Below, in pieces: positions 26,124 through 34,719 of a stretch of DNA of 34,719 bases. Under the pieces are notes generated by a model that worked only from the letters and a program-made list of their open reading frames with translations, was not told where the DNA came from and made no database searches. This stretch comes from an uncultured Saprospiraceae bacterium. GTDB lineage: Bacteria; Bacteroidota; Bacteroidia; Chitinophagales; Saprospiraceae. Numbering within the stretch: position 1 is the stretch's first letter; every line of letters starts with the position of its first letter. The stretch lies in the NCBI GenBank assembly GCA_905480605.1, contig CAJQRD010000015.1, forward strand, positions 1-34,719, in the 5' to 3' direction. Made by a program: the position numbers and the translations under genes.

Positions 26124-28868
26124 CTAATTATCCTTTGCCTTGTCGTCATCTTTCTTAAGCTTCTCAGCTGCTTTTTTTACACCACTTGCTGCTTTCTTCA
26201 GTTTTTCAACATCTTTTTCCTTCTTGCTTTTCTTTGCAACATCTGGCTTAGTTGAAGATTTAGTTGGTTTCTCCGTAAAGGTAAATCCCTTCGCATCTGT
26301 TCCAACATAGATCGTATCACCTGCTCCGTATTCGCCTGACAAAACACTCTTTGATAATTCATTGATTATTTCCTTCTGAATAACTCTCTTAAGAGGTCTT
26401 GCTCCAAATTGAGGATCATATCCAAGTTCTGCCAACAAGTCCATTGACGATTCAGAAAACTCAATTGACATTTCTTGTGCTGCAATATTCTTTTTAACCT
26501 TCTTCAATAGCAACATGCCAATTTTTTTAATCTCAGCTTTTGTCAATGGCAAGAACATAATTTGTTCATCTATTCTGTTCAAAAACTCAGGACGTAACGT
26601 CTCCTTCAGATAATCAAAAACCTCCAGTTTTGTAGTTTCAATAATATCTGCTCTGTGATCACCACCAACAGCTTCTAGGTCCTCAAAGTTTTCTAGAATT
26701 GTATCTGACCCCATGTTTGAAGTCATTATGATTATCGTGTTTTTAAAGTTTGCCACACGACCTTTGTTATCTGTCAAACGCCCATCATCCAACACTTGCA
26801 ACAATACATTAAATGTGTCAGGGTGAGCCTTCTCAATTTCATCCAATAATACAATAGAGTATGGTCTTCTCCTAACGGCCTCCGTCAATTGACCTCCTTC
26901 ATCATATCCTACATATCCCGGAGGAGCTCCCACCAACCTTGAAACAGAATGTTTCTCTTGGTACTCACTCATATCTATTCTCGTTATCGCTCGCTCGTCA
27001 TCAAACAAAACATCCGCCAATGTTTTTGCTAACTCTGTTTTACCTACTCCCGTTGGACCCAAAAATATAAATGAACCAATCGGTTTATTAGGATCAGAAA
27101 GACCAGATCGACTCCTTCTGATTGCATCAGCTACTGCTGTAACCGCTTCTGTTTGTCCAATAAGTCGTTCTCCTATCTCTTCTTCTAACTTCAATAACTT
27201 TTGCTTTTCACTTTGCATCATTTTTGAAACAGGAATACCCGTCCATCGTGCCACTACGTCGGCAATATCATTGTAGGTAACCTCTTCATTTGTATACCTC
27301 GTGTCTTCTGGTATTTTGTCCAGTTTTTCTTCCGCCGCTTTCAACATGGCTTCTTTCTCTTTCAACTCACCATATCGTATTCTAGCTACTTTTTCAAAGT
27401 CACTATCTCGCTCTGCTTTATCAGCCTGAAGCTCCAATTCTTCAGTTTGCTTCTTAATCGTTTGTATTTGATCAACAATTTCTTTCTCATTTTGCCACCT
27501 TGCGTTTACTGACTCAAGTTTCTCTCTCAAGTTGGCAATTTGTTCATTGATTATCTTAAGTTTTTTAGCTTCGTCCTCACGCTTAATTGCTTCTCGTTCT
27601 ATTTCTAACTGACGCAACTTCCTGTCCATTTCATCTATCTCCTCTGGGACAGAATCAAGTTCTAAGCGCATTTTTGCTGCAGCTTCATCAATGAGGTCAA
27701 TAGCTTTGTCCGGAAGTTTTCTTTCTGTAATGTACCTATTCGAAAGTTCTGCTGCCGCAACAAGTGCCTCATCAAGAATTTCGATTTTGTGATACATTTC
27801 ATACTTCTCTTGTATGCCTCTCAAAATTGAAACAGTATCTTCAACACTAGGTTCGTCTACATATACAGTTTGAAACCTTCTTACGAGTGCTTTGTCTTTT
27901 TCGAAGTACTTTTGGTACTCATCTAAAGTTGTTGCACCAATAGTTCTCAACTCTCCTCTTGCTAGAGCTGGTTTTAAAATGTTAGCAGCATCCATTGCCC
28001 CGTTACCCCCACCTGTTCCAATCAAAGTATGAATCTCATCTATAAATAAAATCACCTCTCCGTTAGAAGAGTTGACTTCTTTTATTACAGATTTCAATCG
28101 CTCTTCAAATTCACCTTTAAATTTTGCTCCTGCAACCAATGCGGCCATATCTAGTGTAAATATTTGCTTGGATTGTAGCTTTTCTGGTACGTCTTGTTTT
28201 ACAATTCTCCATGCGATGCCTTCTACAATGGCTGTTTTACCCACACCAGCATCACCTACCAAAATCGGATTGTTCTTTTTACGACGAGACAAGATGTGCA
28301 ACATGCGTCTTATCTCTTCATCTCGCCCAATGATTGGATCAAGTTTGCCATTTTCTGCCCGCTCATTTAGATTGATAGCAAACTTTTTCAATGCATTGTA
28401 TTCGCTATCTGCGCTTTGTGTATTTACCTTTCTGCCTTTTCTAAGTTCTGCAATACCTTTTTTAAGCGCACTAGCCGTTGCTCCTAAGTCCTTCAGGATT
28501 TGGGCACCTTTATCTTTACCTTTTAAAATACCCCACAAAATAAGCTCAAGAGAAATAAACTCATCACCAAATTCCTTTAAAGCATCCTTGGCTCTTTTTA
28601 ATGCCGCATTAGAGTCATTGGTTAAGTATTGCTTATCAGACCCCTCAACTTTTGGATATTTTTTTATTTGCTCGTCAAGTTTATTTGTCAATGTAGTTAA
28701 ATTGACCTCCATTTTTTGAGTCAAAAAAACCATCAGTTGATCATCTACTTCTATGAGACCTTTTAGTATATGTGTAGTATCAACTTGCTGTTGGTCAAGG
28801 CTTTTTGCAATCTGTTGCCCCTTAATAATTGTCTCCTGGGCTTTTATAGTAAAATTGTCGTAAGTCAT
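26124..28868 (-). CDS. clpB: ClpB protein disaggregase
   Basis: ClpB is a hexameric AAA+ chaperone that works with DnaK to pull proteins out of aggregates. The order is complete: Clp N-domain (about 1-145), first AAA+ module with Walker A GDAGVGKT at 205-212 and FIDEIHTLIG, the long coiled-coil middle domain (about 405-525), and the second module with GPTGVGKTELAKTL near residue 604 and LLDEIEKAHPD. GARPLKRVIQ follows in the C-terminal part. At 914 aa it is longer than the usual ~860. The excess is a lysine-rich tail of about 50 residues (VAKKSKKEKDVEKLKKAASG and so on). No CIRCE element is visible upstream, but two short palindromes lie there. It ends at a strong terminator. Confidence 0.96.
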   Translation of the reverse strand: MTYDNFTIKAQETIIKGQQIAKSLDQQQVDTTHILKGLIEVDDQLMVFLTQKMEVNLTTLTNKLDEQIKKYPKVEGSDKQYLTNDSNAALKRAKDALKEFGDEFISLELILWGILKGKDKGAQILKDLGATASALKKGIAELRKGRKVNTQSADSEYNALKKFAINLNERAENGKLDPIIGRDEEIRRMLHILSRRKKNNPILVGDAGVGKTAIVEGIAWRIVKQDVPEKLQSKQIFTLDMAALVAGAKFKGEFEERLKSVIKEVNSSNGEVILFIDEIHTLIGTGGGNGAMDAANILKPALARGELRTIGATTLDEYQKYFEKDKALVRRFQTVYVDEPSVEDTVSILRGIQEKYEMYHKIEILDEALVAAAELSNRYITERKLPDKAIDLIDEAAAKMRLELDSVPEEIDEMDRKLRQLEIEREAIKREDEAKKLKIINEQIANLREKLESVNARWQNEKEIVDQIQTIKKQTEELELQADKAERDSDFEKVARIRYGELKEKEAMLKAAEEKLDKIPEDTRYTNEEVTYNDIADVVARWTGIPVSKMMQSEKQKLLKLEEEIGERLIGQTEAVTAVADAIRRSRSGLSDPNKPIGSFIFLGPTGVGKTELAKTLADVLFDDERAITRIDMSEYQEKHSVSRLVGAPPGYVGYDEGGQLTEAVRRRPYSIVLLDEIEKAHPDTFNVLLQVLDDGRLTDNKGRVANFKNTIIIMTSNMGSDTILENFEDLEAVGGDHRADIIETTKLEVFDYLKETLRPEFLNRIDEQIMFLPLTKAEIKKIGMLLLKKVKKNIAAQEMSIEFSESSMDLLAELGYDPQFGARPLKRVIQKEIINELSKSVLSGEYGAGDTIYVGTDAKGFTFTEKPTKSSTKPDVAKKSKKEKDVEKLKKAASGVKKAAEKLKKDDDKAKDN

Positions 28869-28969
28869 GTTATAATTTATTGTTCCAAAATAAGTAGAAT
28901 CAAATCCTTTACCAACTCAATTAAACAAAAGAAAAGAAGACAAATTGTCGTGTTGTTTGTTGCGCCACT

Positions 28970-28996
28970 GTCAAGTTGACTCCTTGTTGTTAACAA
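28970..28996. promoter_or_regulatory. Two short palindromes upstream of clpB
   Basis: GTCAAGTTGAC (28970-28980) is an 11-base palindrome around a central base, and TTGTTAACAA (28987-28996) is a perfect 10-base palindrome, six bases apart. They lie about 100 bases before the clpB start and just after rodA ends. They could be regulator sites for clpB, but the symmetry is short and no known heat-shock operator matches. Confidence 0.25.
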
Positions 28997-29030
28997 AGTG
29001 GCTTTCTTGTCTGCAGTCAAGGTTCAGTAA

Positions 29031-30425
29031 TTAATACCGCGTTCGGGCCATATCCATTTTTAGAAGAAGTGCCATCATTAATGAAAAGGCCACAAGAGAT
29101 GATCCACCTTTACTTATCAGAGGTAATGGAATACCTATAACAGGCATGATACCCATTGTCATTCCTATATTTATAAAGAAGTGTAAAAACAATATCCCTG
29201 CAACTCCATATGCATAATACCTTATAAAAGGAAAGACCGCCCGCTCTGCAATTATACTTATTCGGACCAACATAAATGTAAATAAAAGAATAAGGCTAAA
29301 GGAACCCAAAAACCCTTGCTCTTCCCCTAAAATACTAAATACAAAATCTGTGTGTTGCTCTGGAACATAACGAAGTTTTGTCATCGTTCCATTTAAAAAG
29401 CCTTTACCAGAAAATCCTCCTGAGCCAATTGCTGTTTTAGATTGTATAATATTGTATAGGTCACCTTGGGGGTCGCTTAGATGAGGCTTGAGCCAAACGT
29501 TTAGTCTTGCACGTTGATGTGGTTTTAAAATATTGTCAAAGGCCCACTGTGTGCCAAAGGACAACAAGGTAGATGCTATAATAATCGTCACACCAATGAT
29601 GAGAGCCCTGTACTTTCCTTCATTAAATAAAATAAAAGACAAATAAATACCCACCAACAATAAGGCTATCAATATCCAAAAGTAGCTGAGATATGAAAAA
29701 CTAGCGAATGCAAATAGGGCCGTTAATATCAAAACACTAAAAGGAATATTACTATCTTTTATGTTTACCGTAATAAATAAATATGCCCCTATAAGAATTA
29801 ACAGTAACATCGTATAAGGGTTCCAAAGCAAGGAACCAATAAATATAAATGCCAATGAGAATCCCAAGAGATACAAAGAGGCATTCAGGCCCGCTCGATA
29901 AAGAGGTACAAGAAACGCCATGAATATCATTGCTGTTCCCGCATCTGGTTGGACAAAAATCAAAAGTGCTGGTACCAAAACAATACCCGCAACTTGAACT
30001 ATTGTCTTTTTGTTTTCCAGATTTATATTGGGTCGGCTTAAAAACGCAGCAATTCCTAAGGCTGTACCAAGTTTTGCAAACTCTGATGGTTGAATAGAGT
30101 ATCCTAAGATTGAAAACCAGGAGCTTGCTCCTTTTACTTCCTTACCAAATATCAACACGGCCACCAAACTTATCGTCGTGATAATATAAATAGGAAAGGC
30201 CAGGGTATTCCATATCCGCCAATTGAATGTTAGGAATATAGAAAATATAACAAGTGAAAGTCCCAACCAAATAGTTTGACGACCTACAACTGAATTGATA
30301 TCAAACCAAAAGCCAGGCCCTTGATAACTGACAGCATAAAGCATTAACCAACCAATAAGTAAAATACTTAGTAAAATACTTAGAAGTATCCAATCAATAG
30401 AAACCCTGGATCTCCTATCGGCCAT
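29031..30425 (-). CDS. rodA: RodA/SEDS peptidoglycan glycosyltransferase
   Basis: RodA polymerises glycan strands for cell elongation together with a class B PBP and MreB. The 464-aa protein is polytopic and carries SEDS hallmarks: GASSWFSILGYSIQPSEFAK, YVPEQHTDFVFSILGEE and GIPLPLISKGGSSL. It is longer than the ~370 aa of E. coli RodA. The extra length is hydrophobic sequence in the middle (about residues 180-270), as commonly seen in Bacteroidota. FtsW is the alternative, but the EQHTDFVF motif and the pairing with an envelope SPOR protein favour RodA. Its ATG overlaps the stop of the SPOR gene by one base (TAATG), so translation is probably coupled. It is the last gene of the secA operon. 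Confidence 0.92.
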   Translation of the reverse strand: MADRRSRVSIDWILLSILLSILLIGWLMLYAVSYQGPGFWFDINSVVGRQTIWLGLSLVIFSIFLTFNWRIWNTLAFPIYIITTISLVAVLIFGKEVKGASSWFSILGYSIQPSEFAKLGTALGIAAFLSRPNINLENKKTIVQVAGIVLVPALLIFVQPDAGTAMIFMAFLVPLYRAGLNASLYLLGFSLAFIFIGSLLWNPYTMLLLILIGAYLFITVNIKDSNIPFSVLILTALFAFASFSYLSYFWILIALLLVGIYLSFILFNEGKYRALIIGVTIIIASTLLSFGTQWAFDNILKPHQRARLNVWLKPHLSDPQGDLYNIIQSKTAIGSGGFSGKGFLNGTMTKLRYVPEQHTDFVFSILGEEQGFLGSFSLILLFTFMLVRISIIAERAVFPFIRYYAYGVAGILFLHFFINIGMTMGIMPVIGIPLPLISKGGSSLVAFSLMMALLLKMDMARTRY

Positions 30426-30811
30426 TAAAATTCAAGAATTTCGGTTTTCTTGATATCATCCTGAACAGGTATTGAAGAAGGAAACTCTTGTTTGAATTCA
30501 ATCAAATAAGCTTCTAAGTCATTCTTTTTTTCGAATGCTCCAATTTGAACCTGATAATACGGAGGGTTGTGTTCCCACTTATAACTAATGTGAGGGTATC
30601 GCCTTTCAAACTTTAACAAACCTGCCTCCATCTGACTTCTATCATTTGTAGTCATTATCTGAATACGCCACCCTCTTACCATTAGCTCTTCCTTGTTGGA
30701 CAGCTCATAAGATTGCATAAGTCTCGTAATCGCCGGATCCTCTTTAATTGTTATTTGAGCATAAGACGCCGCCGTAAATAGTAAAAATAAAACGATACAA
30801 ATATTTTTCAC
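30425..30811 (-). CDS. Exported SPOR-domain protein
   Basis: A small protein of 128 aa with a signal peptide (MKNICIVLFLLFTAASYAQ) and one SPOR domain at about 45-122. RGWRIQIMTTNDR begins the domain and YYQVQIGAFEKKNDLEAYL is its core. SPOR domains bind denuded glycan strands at septa and sites of wall turnover. The frame opens with GTG at 30838 inside secA, but that gives an unlikely lead (MSRLINYIV). GTG at 30811, 11 bases after the secA stop, gives a standard signal peptide and is preferred. The one-base overlap with rodA suggests a joint role in wall growth (inference). Confidence 0.8.
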   Translation of the reverse strand: MKNICIVLFLLFTAASYAQITIKEDPAITRLMQSYELSNKEELMVRGWRIQIMTTNDRSQMEAGLLKFERRYPHISYKWEHNPPYYQVQIGAFEKKNDLEAYLIEFKQEFPSSIPVQDDIKKTEILEF

Positions 30812-30822
30812 AACAATATAAT

Positions 30823-33800
30823 TTATGAGCCGTGACACTGCTTGAATTTCTTACCACTTCCACAAGGACACGGGTCGTTTCTTTTAACTTTTTTATCTTC
30901 TCTTTTAAACGTTTCTGGCTTTGAGCGTTGCGCTCCACCTGCAGATGCTGCAGCAGCTCTCCTAGCCTTTTCATCTTTATTGGTTCTGACCTTTCTAAAG
31001 TCGGTTTTACTAGCCTTCGCTTCTTTTACATCTTCTGGCTTTGCCAACAAAAGCTTTCCTCCCATTAAGTATGAAATTACATCGTAGTTTATTCTGTAGA
31101 CCAATTGCTCAAATGCCGTATAGGCTTCCATTTTATATACAACCAAAGGATCTTTTTGCTCGAAAGATGCAGATTGCACAGAGTCCTTAAGTTCGTCCAT
31201 TGATCTTAAGTGTTCCTTCCAGTTTTCATCGATCAATATTAAAGTTACTGCTTTTTCAATATCTTTCATTATTGAATCGCCGTCCGAGTTAACGGCCTCT
31301 TCTAGCTCTGCTGCTATCGGAAGTGGATTTTCTCTTGTCGCACTTATAAATGGTAATGAAATTCTTTTATACCTATGCCCTTCATTTTTATAAACATCTT
31401 GAATAAGGGGCAAAAGCATTTCCTTCATTTTATCTGCCTTTTCCTTATACGAACTCAAAATCTGATTTTGAAATGTATCAATCAATGTTGCCTCATTTCC
31501 TTCAGTAAAAGTAACTTGGTCAATGGTTGGTGAGATTGAAAGGACTCTTAAACATTCGTTTTTAAATGACTCATAATCTCCTGCTCGTTTATGATCTTCA
31601 ACCAAACTTTCAGTAAGAGACATTATCATATTATACAAATCAACAGACAATCTATCCCCTGATAATGCATTGTTTCTTTTTTTGTAAATAGCTGAACGTT
31701 GGATATTCATTACATCATCATATTCCAATAGACGCTTTCTGATTCCAAAGTTATTTTCTTCAACTTTCTTTTGAGCGTTACCTATAGACTTTGAAATCAT
31801 AGAATGTTGAATAACCTCACCTTCTTGGTGGCCCATCTTGTCCATTATCTTTACAATCCTATCTGAATTGAAAAGACGCATTAATTTGTCTTCCAAAGAC
31901 ACATAAAACTGAGAAGAACCAGGATCTCCTTGTCTACCGGCACGACCACGCAACTGTCTGTCAACCCTTCTTGAATCGTGACGTTCTGTTGCAACAATAG
32001 CTAAACCTCCTGCAGCTTTAACCTCGTCAGATAATTTAATATCTGTTCCCCTACCCGCCATGTTGGTGGCTATCGTTACTGCCGAGGTCTTACCTGCAAG
32101 CGATACTATTTCTGCTTCTCTTTGATGTTGTTTTGCATTCAAAACGTTGTGGTTGATACCTTTGAGATTAAGCATTCGACTCATCTTCTCAGAAATATCT
32201 ACTGTTGTTGTACCGACAAGAACAGGTCTTCCCGCTGCTGTTAATTTATGTATTTCATCAATAACAGCATTGAATTTTTCTCGCTCTGTTTTAAACACCA
32301 AATCCTCCTTGTCATCTCTAACAATTGGTCTGTTTGTTGGAATAACAACAACATCTAGTTTGTATATTTCCCAAAACTCTCCTGCCTCTGTTTCGGCAGT
32401 ACCGGTCATACCTGCCAACTTGTGGAACATTCTAAAGTAGTTCTGTAACGTAATGGTAGCATACGTTTGTGTAATGTCTCCTACTTTTACATTTTCTTTC
32501 GCCTCTAATGCTTGATGAAGTCCGTCAGAGTACCTACGGCCTTCCATCATTCTTCCCGTCTGTTCATCGACGATTTTCACCTGGCCGTCAACAACAACAT
32601 ACTCTTCTTCTTTTTCAAATAACGTATAAGCTTTCAGCAATTGACTCACTGCATGTAGTCTTCTTGATTTAGTTGAAAAATCCTGAATTAAAGTTGCCTT
32701 TGCCTCTGAAGCATTGTTCCCTGTAGATACTGCTTCTTCTTCAATAGCTTGCATTTCGCTCGTGATGTCTGGCATTATAAAGAACTTACTATCGTTTTCA
32801 CCTTCTGATAAATACTCAGACCCGTAATCAGATAATTCTACACCTCTGTTTTTTTCATCAATTGTAAACAACAATGGTCCATCTACCAAGTACATGTTTT
32901 TACTTTGCTCTTGCATATAGTAGTTCTCGGCCTTCTGCATAACAGCCTTAACGCCCTCCTCACTTAAAAACTTTATCAACGGTCTATAACGTGGCAATGC
33001 TCTATATGCTCTTAACAATGCTAAACCAGCATCACCTTCATTAAATCCTGTGTTACCTTCTTTATATAGTTTTTTTGCTGCTGCCAAGTTTTCAGTTGCC
33101 ATCTTCTTCTGCGCAGAGATCAACCTTTCAACTTTAGGCTTTAGCACGAGGTACTCTTGCTCTTCTGTTCCTGCTGGCACTGGACCAGAAATGATCAATG
33201 GTGTTCTAGCGTCATCTACCAAAACAGAATCAACCTCATCAATCATTGCAAAGTGGTGTTTGCCCTGAACCTTTTCAGCATCAGAACGCACCATGTTATC
33301 TCTCAAGTAATCAAACCCAAACTCATTGTTTGTTCCGTATGTGATGTCACACTTATAAGCTGCAACTCTTTCTGGAGAGTGTGGTTTGTACTTATCAATA
33401 CAATCTATAGTCAAATGTAAAAATTCAAAGATTGGACCAATCCATTCTGAATCCCTTTTTGCCAAATAATCGTTTACTGTTATGACGTGGACACCGCCTC
33501 CTGAAAGGCCATTAAGGTATGCCGGTAATGTTGCCACTAAGGTTTTACCCTCTCCTGTTTGCATCTCTGCAATTTTTCCTGAATGTAAAACATATCCACC
33601 TATCAACTGAACATCATAATGAAGCATGTTCCAGGTAATATCACCACCTGCCGCTGTCCAAGAGTTTTTCCAGATGGCATTATCACCATCTATTGTAACA
33701 TAACTGTTTGTCGCTGCCAATTCTCTATCTAGCTCTGTCGCTTTTACCTTTATGGTTTCGTTGTCCATAAATAATTTTGCAGTTGCTTTTACCGTTGCAA

Positions 33801-34128
33801 AGGCTTCAGGCAGTAGTTCCATTAAAACAACCTCAAGGTCCGCATCTCTATCTTTCTTGAGTTCATCTATTTGGTCGTAATAGGCTTCCTTTTGAGATAA
33901 GTCCTTTTCTTCATCAGACGCCTTCATCACTTGAGCAATCTCATCATCAATAGGTTGAAGGTGGTTTTTGATGCGCTCCCTAAACTCTACAGTTTTATTT
34001 CTTAAATCATCACTACTTAAGTTGAGATACTCCTCATAAATTGTATTAATTTTTTCAACATAAGGCTGTATCAGCTTTACATCCTTATCATATTTCGTCC
34101 CAAAAAACTTCTTTAATACTTTTAACAT
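30823..34128 (-). CDS. secA: Preprotein translocase ATPase SecA
   Basis: SecA drives preproteins through SecYEG. The 1101-aa length is typical of Bacteroidota, which carry an insertion in the first half compared with the ~900-aa proteobacterial form. Walker A MQTGEGKTLVATLP is at about 186-199, followed by the Walker B region DEVDSVLVDDARTPLIISGP (about 295-314). GMTGTAETEAGEF and ATNMAGRGTDIKL mark the second nucleotide-binding half. The C-terminus ends in the zinc site NDPCPCGSGKKFKQCHGS, with C1087, C1089, C1098 and H1099 as metal ligands, which binds SecB or ribosomes. All motor motifs are intact. The SPOR and rodA genes follow closely. A -7-like box sits 22 bases upstream of the ATG. Confidence 0.97.
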   Translation of the reverse strand: MLKVLKKFFGTKYDKDVKLIQPYVEKINTIYEEYLNLSSDDLRNKTVEFRERIKNHLQPIDDEIAQVMKASDEEKDLSQKEAYYDQIDELKKDRDADLEVVLMELLPEAFATVKATAKLFMDNETIKVKATELDRELAATNSYVTIDGDNAIWKNSWTAAGGDITWNMLHYDVQLIGGYVLHSGKIAEMQTGEGKTLVATLPAYLNGLSGGGVHVITVNDYLAKRDSEWIGPIFEFLHLTIDCIDKYKPHSPERVAAYKCDITYGTNNEFGFDYLRDNMVRSDAEKVQGKHHFAMIDEVDSVLVDDARTPLIISGPVPAGTEEQEYLVLKPKVERLISAQKKMATENLAAAKKLYKEGNTGFNEGDAGLALLRAYRALPRYRPLIKFLSEEGVKAVMQKAENYYMQEQSKNMYLVDGPLLFTIDEKNRGVELSDYGSEYLSEGENDSKFFIMPDITSEMQAIEEEAVSTGNNASEAKATLIQDFSTKSRRLHAVSQLLKAYTLFEKEEEYVVVDGQVKIVDEQTGRMMEGRRYSDGLHQALEAKENVKVGDITQTYATITLQNYFRMFHKLAGMTGTAETEAGEFWEIYKLDVVVIPTNRPIVRDDKEDLVFKTEREKFNAVIDEIHKLTAAGRPVLVGTTTVDISEKMSRMLNLKGINHNVLNAKQHQREAEIVSLAGKTSAVTIATNMAGRGTDIKLSDEVKAAGGLAIVATERHDSRRVDRQLRGRAGRQGDPGSSQFYVSLEDKLMRLFNSDRIVKIMDKMGHQEGEVIQHSMISKSIGNAQKKVEENNFGIRKRLLEYDDVMNIQRSAIYKKRNNALSGDRLSVDLYNMIMSLTESLVEDHKRAGDYESFKNECLRVLSISPTIDQVTFTEGNEATLIDTFQNQILSSYKEKADKMKEMLLPLIQDVYKNEGHRYKRISLPFISATRENPLPIAAELEEAVNSDGDSIMKDIEKAVTLILIDENWKEHLRSMDELKDSVQSASFEQKDPLVVYKMEAYTAFEQLVYRINYDVISYLMGGKLLLAKPEDVKEAKASKTDFRKVRTNKDEKARRAAAASAGGAQRSKPETFKREDKKVKRNDPCPCGSGKKFKQCHGS

Positions 34129-34580
34129 AGTCTCTACTTAATTTGCGGTGCGAAGATAAGTATTCATTTTACCATTTGCCCACTATCTTTAAAAATGATG
34201 TCAATTTTCTGATAATTCGGGACAGATATTGTACCAACTTGCATTTATACGCCATTTTGACAAAAAGTGTATCTTTTTATGCACTAAACCTGAGCGATGC
34301 TTCTTCTATTGACGTTTCAACCTTTACTGCTTGGTTTCACTTTAAGAAGTTACTTCCTTAATATCAAGTTTAGTAACGTGAATTAATGCATAAAAAGTGT
34401 TAAAAATCATTAAATCTAGCATAAAACACTACCGCTTGGGTTGGTAACATTCATCTTGCTATTTTTTAGTCTGTCATTGTTCTTTACAAATGGGTCACTC
34501 GAAAAGAACGTTTAATATCTTACCGACATTATTTTTTTTCTTATGGTCAATTGACAGTTCATACATTTATATTATTGCTA
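34129..34580. other. Non-coding stretch between secA and the group II intron
   Basis: These 452 bases hold no gene that I can support; one 72-codon rightward frame has no family resemblance or plausible start signal. They contain the secA promoter candidate. They also contain an 11-base inverted repeat, CTTTTTATGCA at 34273-34283 and TGCATAAAAAG at 34387-34397, with AAAAAGTGT beside each arm (34262-34270 and 34392-34400). The stretch adjoins the 3' boundary of the intron, so part of it would be the 3' exon side of the insertion site. Confidence 0.5.
34151..34158 (-). promoter_or_regulatory. -7-like box for secA
   Basis: On the minus strand the bases read TATCTTCG, one mismatch from TAnnTTTG. 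It is followed by GCACCGCAAA and 22 bases in all before the secA ATG. No clear -33 TTG is present. It is a plausible start point for the secA-SPOR-rodA operon. Confidence 0.35.
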
Positions 34581-34664
34581 ATCGAGTAGGCGGCTCCGCC
34601 CCTAAATAGGAGCGAAGTACACCTCTCACACCACCGTACGTACGGACCTCGTATACGGCGGTTC
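34581..34664 (-). mobile_element. 3' end of a group II intron (domains V and VI)
   Basis: On the minus strand 34664-34622 reads as domain V. ACCGCCGTA pairs with TACGGTGGT (9 bp, including the G-U in the catalytic triad), then TACG pairs with CGTA around a 5-base loop, leaving the canonical 2-nt CG bulge. The triad reads CGC, as in class C introns. The linker TGAGAGG follows. Domain VI comes next: CTTCGCTCC pairs with GGGGCGGAG around a TATTTA loop, and the intron ends with CTACTCGAT at 34589-34581. The exact boundary may be off by one or two bases. The rest of the intron lies beyond the right edge. Confidence 0.8.
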
Positions 34665-34676
34665 ATGAAACAGAGT

Positions 34677-34719
34677 TCATTTCTTCTTACGATTTTCTTT
34701 ACGCAGTTTGTGATAATAT
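34677..34719 (-). CDS. C-terminal end of a group II intron maturase (cut by window edge)
   Basis: The leftward frame entering from the window edge gives YYHKLRKENRKKK then TGA at 34677-34679, 12 bases before intron domain V begins. Group II intron reverse transcriptase/maturase genes end just ahead of domain V with a basic tail like this. The sequence itself is too short to identify; the call rests on its position next to domains V and VI. Confidence 0.55.
   Translation of the reverse strand, partial: YYHKLRKENRKKK

Noticed and set aside
28072-28719. Long rightward frame (215 codons) opposite clpB
   Set aside because: It is the reverse-strand shadow of the well-conserved ClpB N-domain and first AAA+ module; its translation resembles no family.
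28869-29030. CIRCE-type heat-shock operator upstream of clpB
   Set aside because: The TTAGCACTC-N9-GAGTGCTAA pattern is absent; only short unrelated palindromes are present.
34143-34361. 72-codon rightward frame upstream of secA
   Set aside because: No plausible start signal or family resemblance, and it overlaps the likely secA promoter.
1-34719. CRISPR array, tRNA or rRNA genes
   Set aside because: No regularly spaced repeats, no cloverleaf-type sequence and no rRNA-like stretch were seen in reading the window.

Overview
The window looks like an AT-rich chromosome segment from a member of the Bacteroidota. Several things point there. There are TAnnTTTG-type -7 promoter boxes and few clear Shine-Dalgarno sequences. 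There is a C25-family type IX secretion sortase (PorU/PorU2-like), and DUF2851 and Smr/DUF2027 proteins typical of the phylum. SecA is long (1101 aa) with a zinc-finger tail, and RodA follows a small SPOR protein. A Cytophagales-like lineage is a reasonable guess, but nothing in the window fixes the order or genus.

Layout, left to right. (1) Positions 1-92 hold the start of a leftward gene cut by the window edge, possibly a transposase. (2) A divergent pair follows: a leftward Smr-domain protein and a rightward YdeI/DUF1905 protein, then an OsmC-like peroxiredoxin. (3) A tightly packed rightward operon at 2056-9738 encodes DUF2851, LpxK (lipid A kinase), a Wzi-like outer-membrane protein and full-length MetH. 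Junctions overlap by 4, 4 and 1 nt, and a strong terminator closes it. (4) A rightward exopolysaccharide-type cluster at 9936-13678 encodes a Wzz-like co-polymerase, an APS kinase (CysC), a FemAB/GNAT-like protein and an unrecognised, probably all-helical protein. (5) A leftward block holds a GT-C-like membrane protein (DUF6056 type) and a PorU2-like sortase split in two by an apparent one-base frameshift. (6) Rightward GT2 glycosyltransferase, then rsmG and an mscS-family channel. (7) A 700-base stretch contains a decayed GlcG/HbpS-family pseudogene. (8) Leftward hutH, then clpB with a perfect hairpin terminator. (9) A leftward secA-SPOR-rodA operon. (10) The right edge carries the 3' end (domains V and VI) of a group II intron and the last codons of its maturase, so mobile DNA lies at one and possibly both ends of the window.

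Most of the content is housekeeping or envelope biology: lipid A, surface polysaccharide, protein export, cell shape, proteostasis and methionine synthesis. I found no clear new defence or biosynthetic system. The points most worth a second look are the broken porU2-like gene, the group II intron end, the decayed GlcG/HbpS gene, the polysaccharide cluster with its solitary CysC and a gene lacking a normal start codon, and the very short or absent leaders between -7 boxes and start codons.
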